Source: Rikenella sp031551865
GTDB lineage: Bacteria > Bacteroidota > Bacteroidia > Bacteroidales > Rikenellaceae
Direction of reading: 5' to 3'
NCBI GenBank assembly: GCA_031551865.1
Contig: JAVBMY010000003.1
Coordinates: 1 to 64,000 of the forward strand
DNA length: 64,000 nt
The position numbers and the translations under genes were made by a program. Each line of letters begins with the position of its first letter. The first letter of the stretch is position 1. This document shows positions 8,106 to 17,519 of the stretch, in pieces. Under the pieces are notes generated by a model. That model worked only from the letters and a program-made list of their open reading frames with translations, ran no database searches and was not told where the DNA came from.

Positions 8106-8165
8106 TGTCATCCCGAGGGATGTCATCCTGAAATCCGCAAGGGTTGAAGGACCTGGCCGAAGGAG
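8106..8165. repeat. Partial GTCATCCCGAG repeat
   Basis: GTCATCCCGAGGGATGTCATCC resembles one end of the GTCATCCCGAGCG...CGGGATGAC family, without a matching second arm. It looks like a decayed copy. Confidence 0.4.
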
Positions 8166-8342
8166 CTGAAGACAAAAACGGAATATCTTTCGCTCCGCTC
8201 AGCATGAGGTACGAGAGGATTGCTGCGGCTCCTCGCCATGACGGGGCCAAAGGCTCTTTTACCCGCCATATCCTTGGTCGGGACCTGCCGGTTCGAGGGC
8301 GAAAACGCCCCCGTGCGGTTAGTTGCCGTGATATGGGCCTGT

Positions 8343-8378
8343 GCGCCGCCGGACCGGCTTAGTGGTTTCCGGCGGCGC
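8343..8378. terminator. Hairpin downstream of the fimbrial operon
   Basis: GCGCCGCCGGA (8343-8353) pairs with TCCGGCGGCGC (8368-8378). It lies 44 bases beyond the last codon of the fimbrial operon (minus strand). A second GCGCGCG-rich hairpin is adjacent. No U-run. Confidence 0.45.
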
Positions 8379-8421
8379 TCCGGGCCGGGATGCGCGCGCT
8401 CCTATGAATGCGCGCGCAAGG

Positions 8422-11157
8422 CTACTCCTTCACGCAGCGGACATTCTGTGCATGAGCACGCGCCATCCCACGGCTGCTGTTCGACGTATACAAAGCAATG
8501 CCATCGATGTACATATCCTCATTCGTTTCTCCGTACAAGCCGCTGACGTAGTAAGAGGTAGAACTCCATAACCTGCAATGGCTTCCCTGATTCACATTAC
8601 TTCCTCCCAGGTAGATGTTGATTTTATCCTCCTCGGTGTAATTGGCGTGATCATTACCATTGCCGGCAAAGGGGAACCACGATCTCAGGTTCCCGGCCTG
8701 CGGGCCCTTGTTCGGAATGGGTTGCGAACCGTCGTACAGCCGTCCTGCGGTAGCATTTACCGGAATTCCGGAATTCCACCCTTCATATATCTGCGTTGCA
8801 ACGGCAAAGTCCACATAGAAAGGGAAATACGAGACCAACGAGTGGTTCACAAAATTATCTATCCTGCCTCCTTGTTCTCCCGGAATCTCGTTCCAAACCG
8901 AGATCGGCGGCACACGCCATCCTTTGGGGCAGGGATCGTAGAGGCCCTTGCCACCGTTCAAGGGCGACTGCCACAACTCGTTGTTCTGGGCGACCTCGCT
9001 GTACCAGTCACCGTTATTATTATTATAACCGTGATGGCCATTGGTGCCGATATATTCCAGCGGATGGGCGATCGAATAGTCGAGGGTCGTACCGTTGGTT
9101 TTGGGCACCTCGATGATGTTTATCATATAGTATCCCTTGCTGCCCCACTGGTTGTGCGGTATTTCCTGACCGGCGGCATTGTAGATGCTGATCAGTCCCG
9201 CGTTGGTCTTAGGGCCGTAGAAGCCGCCGTCCCATTGGGGAAACGGGTCTTTGCGGCCCCACTGGTAGTACAGGCCGTAGGTGCTCAGGGCATTGTCGAG
9301 CGTGTTGACCGGGGCATAGAGGCCGGGGGCGTCGTTGGGCGCGGGAAAACCCTGCGCCATCACGGTAGCGCCCAAAGCGCGGTCCATCAGCGGCTTGGCA
9401 GCCGTGTTGGTATACGAACTGATCCCGTAGACATGCACCTGCCCGCCGGGGACATCATAGTAGGTGTTGGGCGTGACGCTGCTGCCCTCGTAGCGTTCGG
9501 GCTGGTAGTTGGTCACCCAGATGTGCCAGCTCCAGATAATATTGCCCGTGCCGTTCGGGCCGTCGTAGGCGGCCACCACGGCATTCCCGGCCTTACCCGA
9601 GGTCCCGGTCTGCACCACGGCGCGCTTGTTGATCGTGCTGTAATCCGTCTGGGCGATCAGATTGGGTTCGCTCTGCCAGACCACCCCGATGGATTGCGTG
9701 GCAAGTTCTTCGGTAGTCTCGTTGCCGCGCTTGCAGGCGTTGAACGACACCCCGGCGCCCGGCGCTACCATGAAGCAGTTGGCCTGTGACGTAGGCACGG
9801 GGCTCTGGATGAAGACAAGCGTCACGGTCGAGTCGGCGCTCTCCACTGTCACGCGGGCCGTACGGGCGGCATCGGTGGCGGTGTACGGGTCGACGGTCAC
9901 AGTCATCGTACCCTTGTAGCCGCCCTCGGCGGGGGCCCAGGCGCGGGTCGACACCACATCGTGCGTGGCCGTGAGCCACGTGGCGGGTTGGTCATCGGCA
10001 GCATCGGTGGCCGTGATGTCGATGTCCGAATCGGACTCCACGGCGAAAGTCATCTCGTGTTCCAGGTCGTCGATATAGATCGTACGAACCGATTCGACAT
10101 AGGTTCCGGCAGTACCGGAGGTGTAGGTCGGCGCCGAGATGCCCAGCAATCCGCCCAGGTCGATGCCGTCCAAGGCGCCGAAGCCCCACGGCATCACCTG
10201 CACGTCGAACTGCGGGGTGTTGTTCATCAGCGACACGCGGAACTCGTAGCGGAAGTTGCGCACGATGGGCAACACGCTGCCGTCTGCCTGCTTGAAGTCG
10301 GCCACGACGCTGTATTTCTGGCCTTCGAGCATGTAGTAGATCTGCACCTGGGTTTTGGTACCGCTGTTGGGGTTTTCGTAGGCATAGAGGTGGCTCCACA
10401 TCTTGTCGTAATCGGGCGGGCAGTCGCATCCGGCCACGTTGTGCACAGTGCAATAGCCGTGGTTGTAGTAGGTGCCCCCGGTGCGGAAGTCGGTGCAGCC
10501 GAAGGGTTCGGGGCCCACGGTGGTGGTATTGGCCCGGTTCACGAGCCGCGCCTCGATCACCCGGATCTTGCCCGTGGCATCGGCGTTGGTGATGTCGATA
10601 CGGGCGGCCAGGCGGTGCAGCACGATGTTCCCCACGGGGTTCACCACGCCCTCCTCGATGGAAAGCGTTGTGGCCGAGAGCATCATCAGCGGCGGAGTCA
10701 TGTCGTAGTTCGGGTGGTTGCCGTAGCCGTTGCTCTGGTAGACCTTGAGCTGTTTGAACTGGGTCAGTGTGGTGGTGCCCACGGTATAAGCAGTAGCAGG
10801 AATGCAACTGTTGGCCACGAACACCACGTCGACGGTCTTGCTGCTCAGGTCGAGCGCGTCGCCGAAGGCGAAGTACCAGCGGTCGGTGCCGTATTCGCCC
10901 ATCGCCACGCCTTCGAGTACGGCGGTCGTGTGATCGAACATAAAGGCTTGCAGCGTGTCGACGAACCGTTCCGACTGGTTGGCCGGATACTCCGCGGCTT
11001 TGCTGGCCAGCGCGGCGGGTTCGACACCCGGGAAGTTCACGCTCAGCACGGTCTGCCCATCGTAACGGCCATCGCCGCCCGGGCCGTCCTGCTTGCGGCA
11101 GGAAGACAAGGCCAGCAGCGAAAGGCCGAGGATTAGTATGGATTTGATTTTCATCAT
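8422..11157 (-). CDS. Type V fimbrial tip-type lipoprotein with BACON-like and FISUMP-like parts (paralogue 2)
   Basis: About 911 residues from the ATG at 11157 (MMKIKS); the next ATG, at 11154, is equally possible. The signal peptide ends in ALSSC, so it is a lipoprotein. An N-terminal Mfa/FimA-like region (about 30-340) contains HRLAARIDITNA. A BACON-like Ig domain (about 350-460) and a linker follow. The large C-terminal part contains YYQWGRKDPF, LYDPCPKGWRVP and a closing NVRCVKE, features of Fibrobacter-type major paralogous domains. It parallels the next gene through most of its length, so the two are tandem paralogues. The most likely role is adhesive tip or accessory subunit of the fimbria. 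It is last in the operon and separated by 268 bp with a CATTGCGAG repeat, which could lower its expression. Confidence 0.8.
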   Translation of the reverse strand: MMKIKSILILGLSLLALSSCRKQDGPGGDGRYDGQTVLSVNFPGVEPAALASKAAEYPANQSERFVDTLQAFMFDHTTAVLEGVAMGEYGTDRWYFAFGDALDLSSKTVDVVFVANSCIPATAYTVGTTTLTQFKQLKVYQSNGYGNHPNYDMTPPLMMLSATTLSIEEGVVNPVGNIVLHRLAARIDITNADATGKIRVIEARLVNRANTTTVGPEPFGCTDFRTGGTYYNHGYCTVHNVAGCDCPPDYDKMWSHLYAYENPNSGTKTQVQIYYMLEGQKYSVVADFKQADGSVLPIVRNFRYEFRVSLMNNTPQFDVQVMPWGFGALDGIDLGGLLGISAPTYTSGTAGTYVESVRTIYIDDLEHEMTFAVESDSDIDITATDAADDQPATWLTATHDVVSTRAWAPAEGGYKGTMTVTVDPYTATDAARTARVTVESADSTVTLVFIQSPVPTSQANCFMVAPGAGVSFNACKRGNETTEELATQSIGVVWQSEPNLIAQTDYSTINKRAVVQTGTSGKAGNAVVAAYDGPNGTGNIIWSWHIWVTNYQPERYEGSSVTPNTYYDVPGGQVHVYGISSYTNTAAKPLMDRALGATVMAQGFPAPNDAPGLYAPVNTLDNALSTYGLYYQWGRKDPFPQWDGGFYGPKTNAGLISIYNAAGQEIPHNQWGSKGYYMINIIEVPKTNGTTLDYSIAHPLEYIGTNGHHGYNNNNGDWYSEVAQNNELWQSPLNGGKGLYDPCPKGWRVPPISVWNEIPGEQGGRIDNFVNHSLVSYFPFYVDFAVATQIYEGWNSGIPVNATAGRLYDGSQPIPNKGPQAGNLRSWFPFAGNGNDHANYTEEDKINIYLGGSNVNQGSHCRLWSSTSYYVSGLYGETNEDMYIDGIALYTSNSSRGMARAHAQNVRCVKE

Positions 11158-11274
11158 GGTTTTCTTTTTATTGTTATCTCTGATTGCGGGAATGCTTCCC
11201 TCATTTCGGCAGTGTACGCACCACGGGTTTTTCCCCGTCATTGCAAGGGTGCGTCCGCGCACCCCGGGTTTTTC

Positions 11275-11378
11275 GTCATTGCGAAGAGGCCCGCAGGCCG
11301 ACGAAACAATCGGGATAGTTATCCCACAAGGCGGAATACGCGATTGCTTCGGCTTTTACAAAGCCTCGCAATGACGGG
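11275..11378. repeat. Palindromic repeat, CATTGCGAG family, inside the fimbrial operon
   Basis: It is bounded by GTCATTGCGAAGAGG and CCTCGCAATGACGG. A partial second start (GTCATTGCAAGG) lies at about 11237. It sits in the 268-bp gap between the two tip genes and may attenuate or process the transcript. Confidence 0.7.
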
Positions 11379-11425
11379 GAGGGGGTGAATCGCCGGAGTA
11401 GGCCCCGTTTTCAGTCATTGCAAAT

Positions 11426-13885
11426 TTATTCTTGCACACAGCGGATGGCACCGGCCGAGGCCACATCGCCGCCGCCCCACGAGAGGCCCGTGGCGTTGAT
11501 CCGGTAGCCGCGGGCACCGCTGCCGTCGCGCGAGGCCGTCCAGTAGATCGACTCCTCGCCGGGGGCGGTGATTGCCGTAGCTTCGCGCACCCCGGTGATC
11601 GGGAACCACACCTTCGCGGCGCCCTGGTTGTAAAAGCGTCCGGCGGTGGCGTTGCGCACCTCGCCCGAGGGCGTGGCCGAGCCGTTGGCGTAGTAGGTGG
11701 TCGTGGCGGCAGTGATGTCGCCGAAGGTGGCGGCGTCTGGCATGCGCCATCCGGGAGGGCACGGGTCGTAGATCGACTTGCCGCCGTCGGCACGGCCTAC
11801 CCACAACTCCGAGGGGTTGACCGAAGCGTCCCACCACGGGCCGTTGAACCCGAAGCGTGCGGGATAGGCCGCCGCGGTGTCGATGCTCACGCCTTCGGTG
11901 AACGGCGCGGTCAGGTCGATGTCCGGAATAACGACCGGCGCGATGTCGAGGTACGAGTTCTGGCCGTCGGCGAAGGTGGCAATCAGGCGGAAGCCTCCGG
12001 CGGGCGTGCCGTCCCAGCCGAGGAACGGGTCTTTGCGGCCCCACTGCCAGGTCAGGCCGAGCGCCTTCAGCGCGGCAGCCGAGGTACCGTCGGCCGGAGC
12101 GGTGTAATACGCGCCGGTAGCGCCCAGGTTACGGTCCATAATGACTTTACCGGGGTTAGCGGCCACGAACGAAGCGCCATAGGTGTGCACCTCGCCGCCC
12201 GTAGTGGGCCAGCTCTGGTTAGGGCCGTAGCCGGTGACCACGGCGCGCTCGGGTGCATAGTCGGTCACCCAGATGTGCCAGCTCCAGTAGAGCTTTTTGG
12301 CAGGATAGCCCAACCCCTCTTCGGCGGGCACGTATTTGGCGATGATCACGTTGCCCGTCTTGCCAGGGTTGGCCGTTATGTTAAACAGGTGCTTGGAGGG
12401 CGTGGAACCGCACGACACAAGCCCCGGGGTATCGGTCCAGTATTCATAGGTGGATATGGAATGGGCATCGGTCATGGTGGGAATACCCTCGTTGCCGCGG
12501 ATGCTTCCGTTGAAGGTCAGCCGCTGGCCGGGGCGCAGAATGTAGCAGTTGGCGCTCTCGCGCAACTGCACCACCCACACGTTCCACGAGCCCTGCTGGT
12601 TGCTCAGGCGGACGCGCACCGCACCGCGGTCGGTGTTCTCGGCGTTGCGTTTGGCGTTGATGGTGACGGTACCGGTGTAGCCGCCCTTGACGGGTTGGGC
12701 CACGGTACGGGTGGCCACCACGCCGTTGTCTATAGTAATCCACTGCACGGGATTGCCCACGTAGTCGAAGGCTTCGGCCGTCACGGGCGAGTCGGACTCT
12801 ACGGTGAAACTCATCGCCTGTTGCAGGTGCGAAATCCAGAGCGTGTCTTCGCGGTAGGTGGCAATGCCGAGGTCGGCCTCGGTCACGGTGAAGATCTTGG
12901 GCTGAATGTCCACCTCGTCGGTCTGCCCGATGTTCCACGGGGTGACCTTCACCTCGAACACGGGCTTCATGGCCAGGTCGGAAATGACGATCTCGTAGCG
13001 GTAGTTGCGCTTCACAGCCATGTCGTCGCCGTCTTCATCGACAAAATCGATCACCGCCGATTCGGCCACGCCTTTATAGGTGTAGTGGAGTTCGATGGCG
13101 GTTTTGTCCGATCCGGTGTTGTCGTTGGCATAGGCGTAGAGGTGGCTCCACATCAGGCAGCCGTCGGCGGTTTCAATGCCGGGTTTGCCCAGATCGGTGC
13201 AGTAGCCGGTATTGGAGAGCAACGTACACTCAGTGATGAACTGGTCGCAGCACGTGCCGTCGGGGTGTATGGGAGAATACTTGGCGCCGTTGATGATCCG
13301 GGCGCCGGTAATCACCGACTCGTCGTCGCCAGTGGCGTTGGTGATGTCGATGCGGGCGGCCAGGCGTTTGAGGCCGAGCGCTCCCACCGAGTTATCGGCG
13401 CCCTCGGCGAGGATGAGGCCCGCCTCGGCCATCATCACGAACGGACCGGAGAGCGAACCGCCCACGGCGGCCGTTTGGAGCGACTGGAATTCGGTATAGG
13501 TGGTAGTTTCGACTTCGATCAGGTCTTGGTCGAGGTTGTCGTTGGCCACGAAAACGATCTTCACGTCTTTCCCGATCATCGTACGGGCGAGGGTGAAGCG
13601 GTAGTCGGCCGACCCCTGTCCGGCGGTGCCTGAAGCGGTGGCCAGCAGGATCCCGGTCGAAGAATCGAAGAGGTAGGCGTCGACCGATCCGACGCTGGTT
13701 TCGGCATTGTTTTGGCGGCCGTCGTCGTAGGCGCCTTTTGAGCCTGCGTCCCGTTCGATGCCGGGGAATACGGCGCTCACGGCGATCCGGTCGCCGGGAT
13801 CGAGCGGCGCGGGCGCATCGTGCTTCGAACACGACGCCAGGGCCAGGACTGCAAGGGTTGCTGTAAGGTATGATCTTAATTTCAC
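11426..13885 (-). CDS. Type V fimbrial tip-type lipoprotein (paralogue 1)
   Basis: 819 residues. The lipoprotein signal ends in ALASC. The N-terminal region (about 25-330) has LKRLAARIDITNATG, as in Mfa/FimA-like subunits. A BACON-like domain (about 340-450) leads to SANCYILRPGQRLTFNGS and LYWSWHIWVTDY. The C-terminus has WQWGRKDPFLGWDG, YDPCPPGWRMPD and a final AIRCVQE. The same landmarks recur in order in the neighbour at 8422-11157. A protein this large and late in a FimA-type operon is most simply a tip adhesin, by analogy with FimC-E or Mfa3-5 of Porphyromonas. It lies 33 bp after the fimbrial subunit gene, hence in the same operon. The ligand is unknown. Confidence 0.8.
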   Translation of the reverse strand: MKLRSYLTATLAVLALASCSKHDAPAPLDPGDRIAVSAVFPGIERDAGSKGAYDDGRQNNAETSVGSVDAYLFDSSTGILLATASGTAGQGSADYRFTLARTMIGKDVKIVFVANDNLDQDLIEVETTTYTEFQSLQTAAVGGSLSGPFVMMAEAGLILAEGADNSVGALGLKRLAARIDITNATGDDESVITGARIINGAKYSPIHPDGTCCDQFITECTLLSNTGYCTDLGKPGIETADGCLMWSHLYAYANDNTGSDKTAIELHYTYKGVAESAVIDFVDEDGDDMAVKRNYRYEIVISDLAMKPVFEVKVTPWNIGQTDEVDIQPKIFTVTEADLGIATYREDTLWISHLQQAMSFTVESDSPVTAEAFDYVGNPVQWITIDNGVVATRTVAQPVKGGYTGTVTINAKRNAENTDRGAVRVRLSNQQGSWNVWVVQLRESANCYILRPGQRLTFNGSIRGNEGIPTMTDAHSISTYEYWTDTPGLVSCGSTPSKHLFNITANPGKTGNVIIAKYVPAEEGLGYPAKKLYWSWHIWVTDYAPERAVVTGYGPNQSWPTTGGEVHTYGASFVAANPGKVIMDRNLGATGAYYTAPADGTSAAALKALGLTWQWGRKDPFLGWDGTPAGGFRLIATFADGQNSYLDIAPVVIPDIDLTAPFTEGVSIDTAAAYPARFGFNGPWWDASVNPSELWVGRADGGKSIYDPCPPGWRMPDAATFGDITAATTTYYANGSATPSGEVRNATAGRFYNQGAAKVWFPITGVREATAITAPGEESIYWTASRDGSGARGYRINATGLSWGGGDVASAGAIRCVQE

Positions 13886-13918
13886 TGTCTTCTGCTTTTA
13901 TAAACGTTCAGGAAATGA

Positions 13919-14887
13919 TTACGGTTCCACGTCGATGCCTCCGCCGTCGCCCCAGTCACCCGGATCGATCGGGATGATGATGTCGCGCTGGCCGGTAGTG
14001 ATGCGGAGCGTGTAGACGTAATTGCGCTGGATGGGCACGGCGGCACCTTCGAGGACGAAGGGCACCTCGATCAGTTTTTCGCGGCCGTCGCCGTAGCTGC
14101 CCTTGATGCTCACCTTGACGGCGTCGGCGGCCGGCGACTCGTAGAGGTAACACACGGCGGCCAGGCGTTCGGTCTGGTCGGCCTCGGCAGGAATCGACAC
14201 GACTTTAGCGGTGATTTTGCTGCCGGGGGTGGTTGTCTGGCCGGCGAAGAGGTAGCTCTTGCTGCGGGTATTGATGATCTGGATGCTTTCGACGCTGAAG
14301 TCGTCGACTTCGTTCAGGATGTCGATGCGGGCCACGGCGCGCACGAGCTTCACCTCGATCGACGAGCTGGGGGCGCCGCTACTGAAATCCACCTCTTTGT
14401 AAGCGGTCATCGGCATACCGCCCGAGATCGAGACGTTTGAGGCGGTAGTGACTTCGGTCATCAGGGCTTCGAGCAGCTCGGTTTCGGTGAGCGTGCCGTA
14501 GTCGTCTTCGTCGAAACCGGCGTCGAGGTTAGCCACGAAATAGAAGTGCTTTTTGTTGCGCTGCTGCACGGTCACGCTGGTCACGTTCTGGATGTCGCCC
14601 TCGGCGGTGATGGTGCCGGTCACGGGCACAATCTTCTTGAGCGCGTAGTGGTCGGTGGTGGTGGGGGTGGCCACCGTGGGTTCGAACAGGTAGATGTAGA
14701 GGGTCGCGACCTCGGATTCGCCGGTCACGGCTTCGGGAGTGTCGGATTTGTAGGTCACCTTGCCCGAGGCGGGGCTCTTCACACTGAAGGCCACGCGCAT
14801 GGTTTCGTCGCCGGTCTGGTCTTGTCCGGATTTACTGCACGAGGCCAGCAGGGCCACGGCAGCAAGGGCTGTCAATATCTTTTTCAT
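13919..14887 (-). CDS. Type V fimbrial subunit (FimA/Mfa1-like shaft pilin)
   Basis: 322 residues. It is a lipoprotein precursor with signal MKKILTALAAVALLASC. The mature part contains VAFSVKSPASGKVTYKS, a two-domain FimA-like beta fold with VRAVARIDILNEVDDF, and a short end DWGDGGGIDVEP. Pilins of this class are exported as lipoproteins, trimmed at an arginine by an outer-membrane protease and polymerised by strand exchange. Its position between the anchor gene and the tip genes, and its modest size, fit a main shaft subunit. No fimbrial protease gene is in the window. Whether it is the major or a minor subunit is inferred. Confidence 0.78.
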   Translation of the reverse strand: MKKILTALAAVALLASCSKSGQDQTGDETMRVAFSVKSPASGKVTYKSDTPEAVTGESEVATLYIYLFEPTVATPTTTDHYALKKIVPVTGTITAEGDIQNVTSVTVQQRNKKHFYFVANLDAGFDEDDYGTLTETELLEALMTEVTTASNVSISGGMPMTAYKEVDFSSGAPSSSIEVKLVRAVARIDILNEVDDFSVESIQIINTRSKSYLFAGQTTTPGSKITAKVVSIPAEADQTERLAAVCYLYESPAADAVKVSIKGSYGDGREKLIEVPFVLEGAAVPIQRNYVYTLRITTGQRDIIIPIDPGDWGDGGGIDVEP

Positions 14888-14922
14888 CGTATTGGTTTGA
14901 TTTTGTTAATGAACTTAAGGAG

Positions 14923-15966
14923 TTATTGTCCTCCGACCGAGCCGCCGGGGGTCCAGTCGGTGACGATGGTGCCCGACACTTCGATGAGCGGGCCGTCGAT
15001 CTCGATCAGGATCGAGAAGTATTGGCGGCGGTTGTCGGTGCGTTTCCACGAGTTGGCCGTGAAAAAGGTTTCAAGGTCGATTTGCGGGGTATCCATCAGC
15101 GAGATGCCGTTCTGCAGGATGCTCAGCAGCGGGTGGTCGGTGTCGCGCAGGCGGTAGGTCACGAAACGTGCCGTGAGTTCCGAAGCGCTCTGCACTGAGG
15201 CGGGGGCGTAGTGCAGGCCGGTTACCCCGGTCAGCGCGGGGACGCTCTCGGTGGTGGTGCCGGGGCCGTAGACGGGTGTCCCGGTGATTCCCAGCGAGAG
15301 GGTGTGGCTCACCTGCTGGTTGTACTCCACGGGCACGCCGTCGAGGAACAGTTGGATGGGTTGCGCCATGTCGGGATACTCAAGTACGTTTTTCCAGCGC
15401 ACGGTCACGTCCAACTGCATGTGGGCGCACAGCATGTCGACGTTGCGGCTCACGGGGCCACCCCCCGCGGTGAAGGCTGTGGTACCGAAGTAGAGGCGTT
15501 CGCTGTCGTCATAGGCGCTCACGGCGCGGGTTTGCAGGTTTTGCTGGGCCAGGATGATCTGGGCGCGGGTGGTCTGGCCCATGACCCAGGGTTCCAACGT
15601 CGAAATGGCGTCGTCCTGGTTGCCCCAGCTCATGAGGGTATAGTTCCCGGCGGGCAGGTCGAGGCTGAGTTGCCTCAGGGTCTGGCCGCCGCGGCAGACC
15701 GCGGCGACCATGAGCCCTTCGGCCCGGTGGGTGGAGGTGTGGTCGATCCAAAGGCTGCCCACCAGCACGTCGTTCTCGAAGAGCAGGTGTGTCATCGAAT
15801 GGACATAGTCGGGCAACTGTTCGGCATCGGCCGTGGGATAGTATCGGTAGGTGATCTGTACGTCGGGACACAGGGGCATCTCGTCGTTGACGTGGCAACC
15901 GGTCATGGCCAGCGTGCCCAGTGCCGCGAGTACTCCTCTGCGCAGTAGTATATTCAATCTTTTCAT
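14923..15966 (-). CDS. Mfa2/FimB-like fimbrial anchor lipoprotein
   Basis: 347 residues. The N-terminus has a hydrophobic segment and a lipobox-like LAMTGC, followed by PLCPDVQITYRYYP. The central LSLDLPAGNYTLMSWGNQ is typical of the FimB/Mfa2 family. These proteins sit at the base of type V fimbriae, hold the shaft in the outer membrane and limit its length. It lies 14 bp after the DUF3868 gene and 35 bp before the pilin gene, so it is co-transcribed. The gene order (accessory, anchor, subunit, tips) supports the call. The protein ends in SVGGQ without unusual features. Confidence 0.8.
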   Translation of the reverse strand: MKRLNILLRRGVLAALGTLAMTGCHVNDEMPLCPDVQITYRYYPTADAEQLPDYVHSMTHLLFENDVLVGSLWIDHTSTHRAEGLMVAAVCRGGQTLRQLSLDLPAGNYTLMSWGNQDDAISTLEPWVMGQTTRAQIILAQQNLQTRAVSAYDDSERLYFGTTAFTAGGGPVSRNVDMLCAHMQLDVTVRWKNVLEYPDMAQPIQLFLDGVPVEYNQQVSHTLSLGITGTPVYGPGTTTESVPALTGVTGLHYAPASVQSASELTARFVTYRLRDTDHPLLSILQNGISLMDTPQIDLETFFTANSWKRTDNRRQYFSILIEIDGPLIEVSGTIVTDWTPGGSVGGQ

Positions 15967-15980
15967 CGTCTGGAGGTTGA

Positions 15981-17438
15981 TTATTGTCCGAGGATCTTCT
16001 CAAGGTTGGCCTTGGCTTGGGCGTCGCCCATTTCGGCGGCCACACGGAAGTAACTCAGGGCGGTTTCGACATCACCGGTGATGTAGCTGTATACCCCTTG
16101 GTTCACGAACGAACGGGTGTCGTCCTTGATTTTGACCAGATAGGGCTGGGCGCCTTTAGCGTCGCCCTCGCGCAGGAGCGAAGCGGCGGCGTTGTTATTG
16201 GCGATTACGCTTTCGGGATACTGGCTGGCCGCGATGCGCCACGCCTCTTTATACTGGGCGGTGCCGGGTTGATAACCGTTGGCCACGCGGAACATTTCGT
16301 TCAGGCTGAGCAGCTCGGGGCGGCTGTACATCAACTCTTTGGCCTGCGCGTCGGAGAACTGCGACACCACATAATCGGTGGTGAGCTCGATGCGGCGCAA
16401 CCGGGGATAGATGTTGTTCAGCAGGTCGGGATAGACGGCTCCGCCGGCCAGCGCCTTGAGTTTGGCCTCGCGGGGGTCGGGGGTGAGCGTGGGGTCGGCC
16501 ATGATGCCCATCATTTCGCTCTTGTAGGGCATGTCGCTGGCCGCCACGATAGCGGCCAGGCCTTTCCAGTCTTCGGCTACCGAGGTGGTATTGACCGGCA
16601 CGCTACCTACGCTGTAATGGCTCTTCAGGTAGTTCTGGAATCCGACGGCACGGCGCTGGGCCAGCGTTTCGTTGGCTTTGTACGATCCTTCGGGCGAAGC
16701 GTAGCCGACGATGTTCAGGGCGCTCAGGGTGGTGAGCCCGCTGTTCGACACGGCTTTCATCAGGCTGTCGACGCGGCGGAGTTCGCCGGCGTTGCGGCCG
16801 AAGCCCTCGCGGATGTCGTAGGCGCCTTTCGGGAAGTCGATGTTCAGCGCCAGCGAGGCGGCGCGGCTCTTCACGGCCTCGACCTCGGGGGTGAGAAAGC
16901 TCACCATCTGCGGGTAGAGCGCGGGGTTGGGCTCGAAGTTCACGGCGCTCGGCAGGTTGCTCAGGCCGAGGTCGGCGATGAGCGTCTGGTTAGCTGTAGC
17001 CACGGGGCCCCCGCAGGTGTGGTCGGTGATGCGGTAACCCAGCGCGGCGTGGTCCATCCACGGTTCGTAGGGCACCGTCAGGTCGTAGTCGAGCGTGTAG
17101 GTCTGATTCTTCTTGACAGGTTTATACACCTTATAGGGAGTAAGCGAATAGGCTTCCGAGAGGCTTCGGTTGCGGCGTTCGAAGCGGTAGCGTTGCTTGC
17201 CGGTGTACACCACCGAAGGAAGCATCACCTCGCGGTTCTCGCCCGTAAGGTAGAACTCGACGGTGCGGTTCTGCGACGATTTGAGTTTGAGGCCGCTGGC
17301 TTCGAGGCGGGATTTCACGCGCAGGGTTTCGCCTTCGATGGCGGCCGCGGGGCTGCTCACCCGGGGGTTGGTCTGGGCCGAAGCCTGCATGGAAAAAAGC
17401 AGTGCGGCGGCGGTCAGTATATAGGTAGTGTGTTTCAT
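15981..17438 (-). CDS. DUF3868/OmpA-like fimbrial accessory protein with TPR-like end
   Basis: 485 residues with a cleavable signal peptide (about 1-22). The N-terminal half (about 30-215) matches the DUF3868 pattern seen next to Bacteroidota fimbriae. The middle has an OmpA-like region with IVGYASPEGSYKANETLAQRR, suggesting peptidoglycan binding. The C-terminus, with DVETALSYFRVAAEMGDAQA, is a Sel1/TPR-like repeat. It probably links the envelope to the fimbrial assembly machinery in the periplasm. It is separated from the upstream DUF3575 gene by 81 bp and from the anchor gene by 14 bp. The exact biochemical role in fimbriation is not established to my knowledge. Confidence 0.82.
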   Translation of the reverse strand: MKHTTYILTAAALLFSMQASAQTNPRVSSPAAAIEGETLRVKSRLEASGLKLKSSQNRTVEFYLTGENREVMLPSVVYTGKQRYRFERRNRSLSEAYSLTPYKVYKPVKKNQTYTLDYDLTVPYEPWMDHAALGYRITDHTCGGPVATANQTLIADLGLSNLPSAVNFEPNPALYPQMVSFLTPEVEAVKSRAASLALNIDFPKGAYDIREGFGRNAGELRRVDSLMKAVSNSGLTTLSALNIVGYASPEGSYKANETLAQRRAVGFQNYLKSHYSVGSVPVNTTSVAEDWKGLAAIVAASDMPYKSEMMGIMADPTLTPDPREAKLKALAGGAVYPDLLNNIYPRLRRIELTTDYVVSQFSDAQAKELMYSRPELLSLNEMFRVANGYQPGTAQYKEAWRIAASQYPESVIANNNAAASLLREGDAKGAQPYLVKIKDDTRSFVNQGVYSYITGDVETALSYFRVAAEMGDAQAKANLEKILGQ

Positions 17439-17519
17439 TGTCTATGATTTCTCTTTAAAAGTTAATTAGCACGTGCCCATACCAGGGGTTATGTCGTGTC
17501 GGGGGCGCGCTAGCCAGTG

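Noticed and set aside
11432..13633. A 733-codon plus-strand frame opposite the fimbrial tip gene
   Set aside because: Same cause: GC-rich codon use in the real gene. No signal, no domain, and it overlaps a clear lipoprotein gene.
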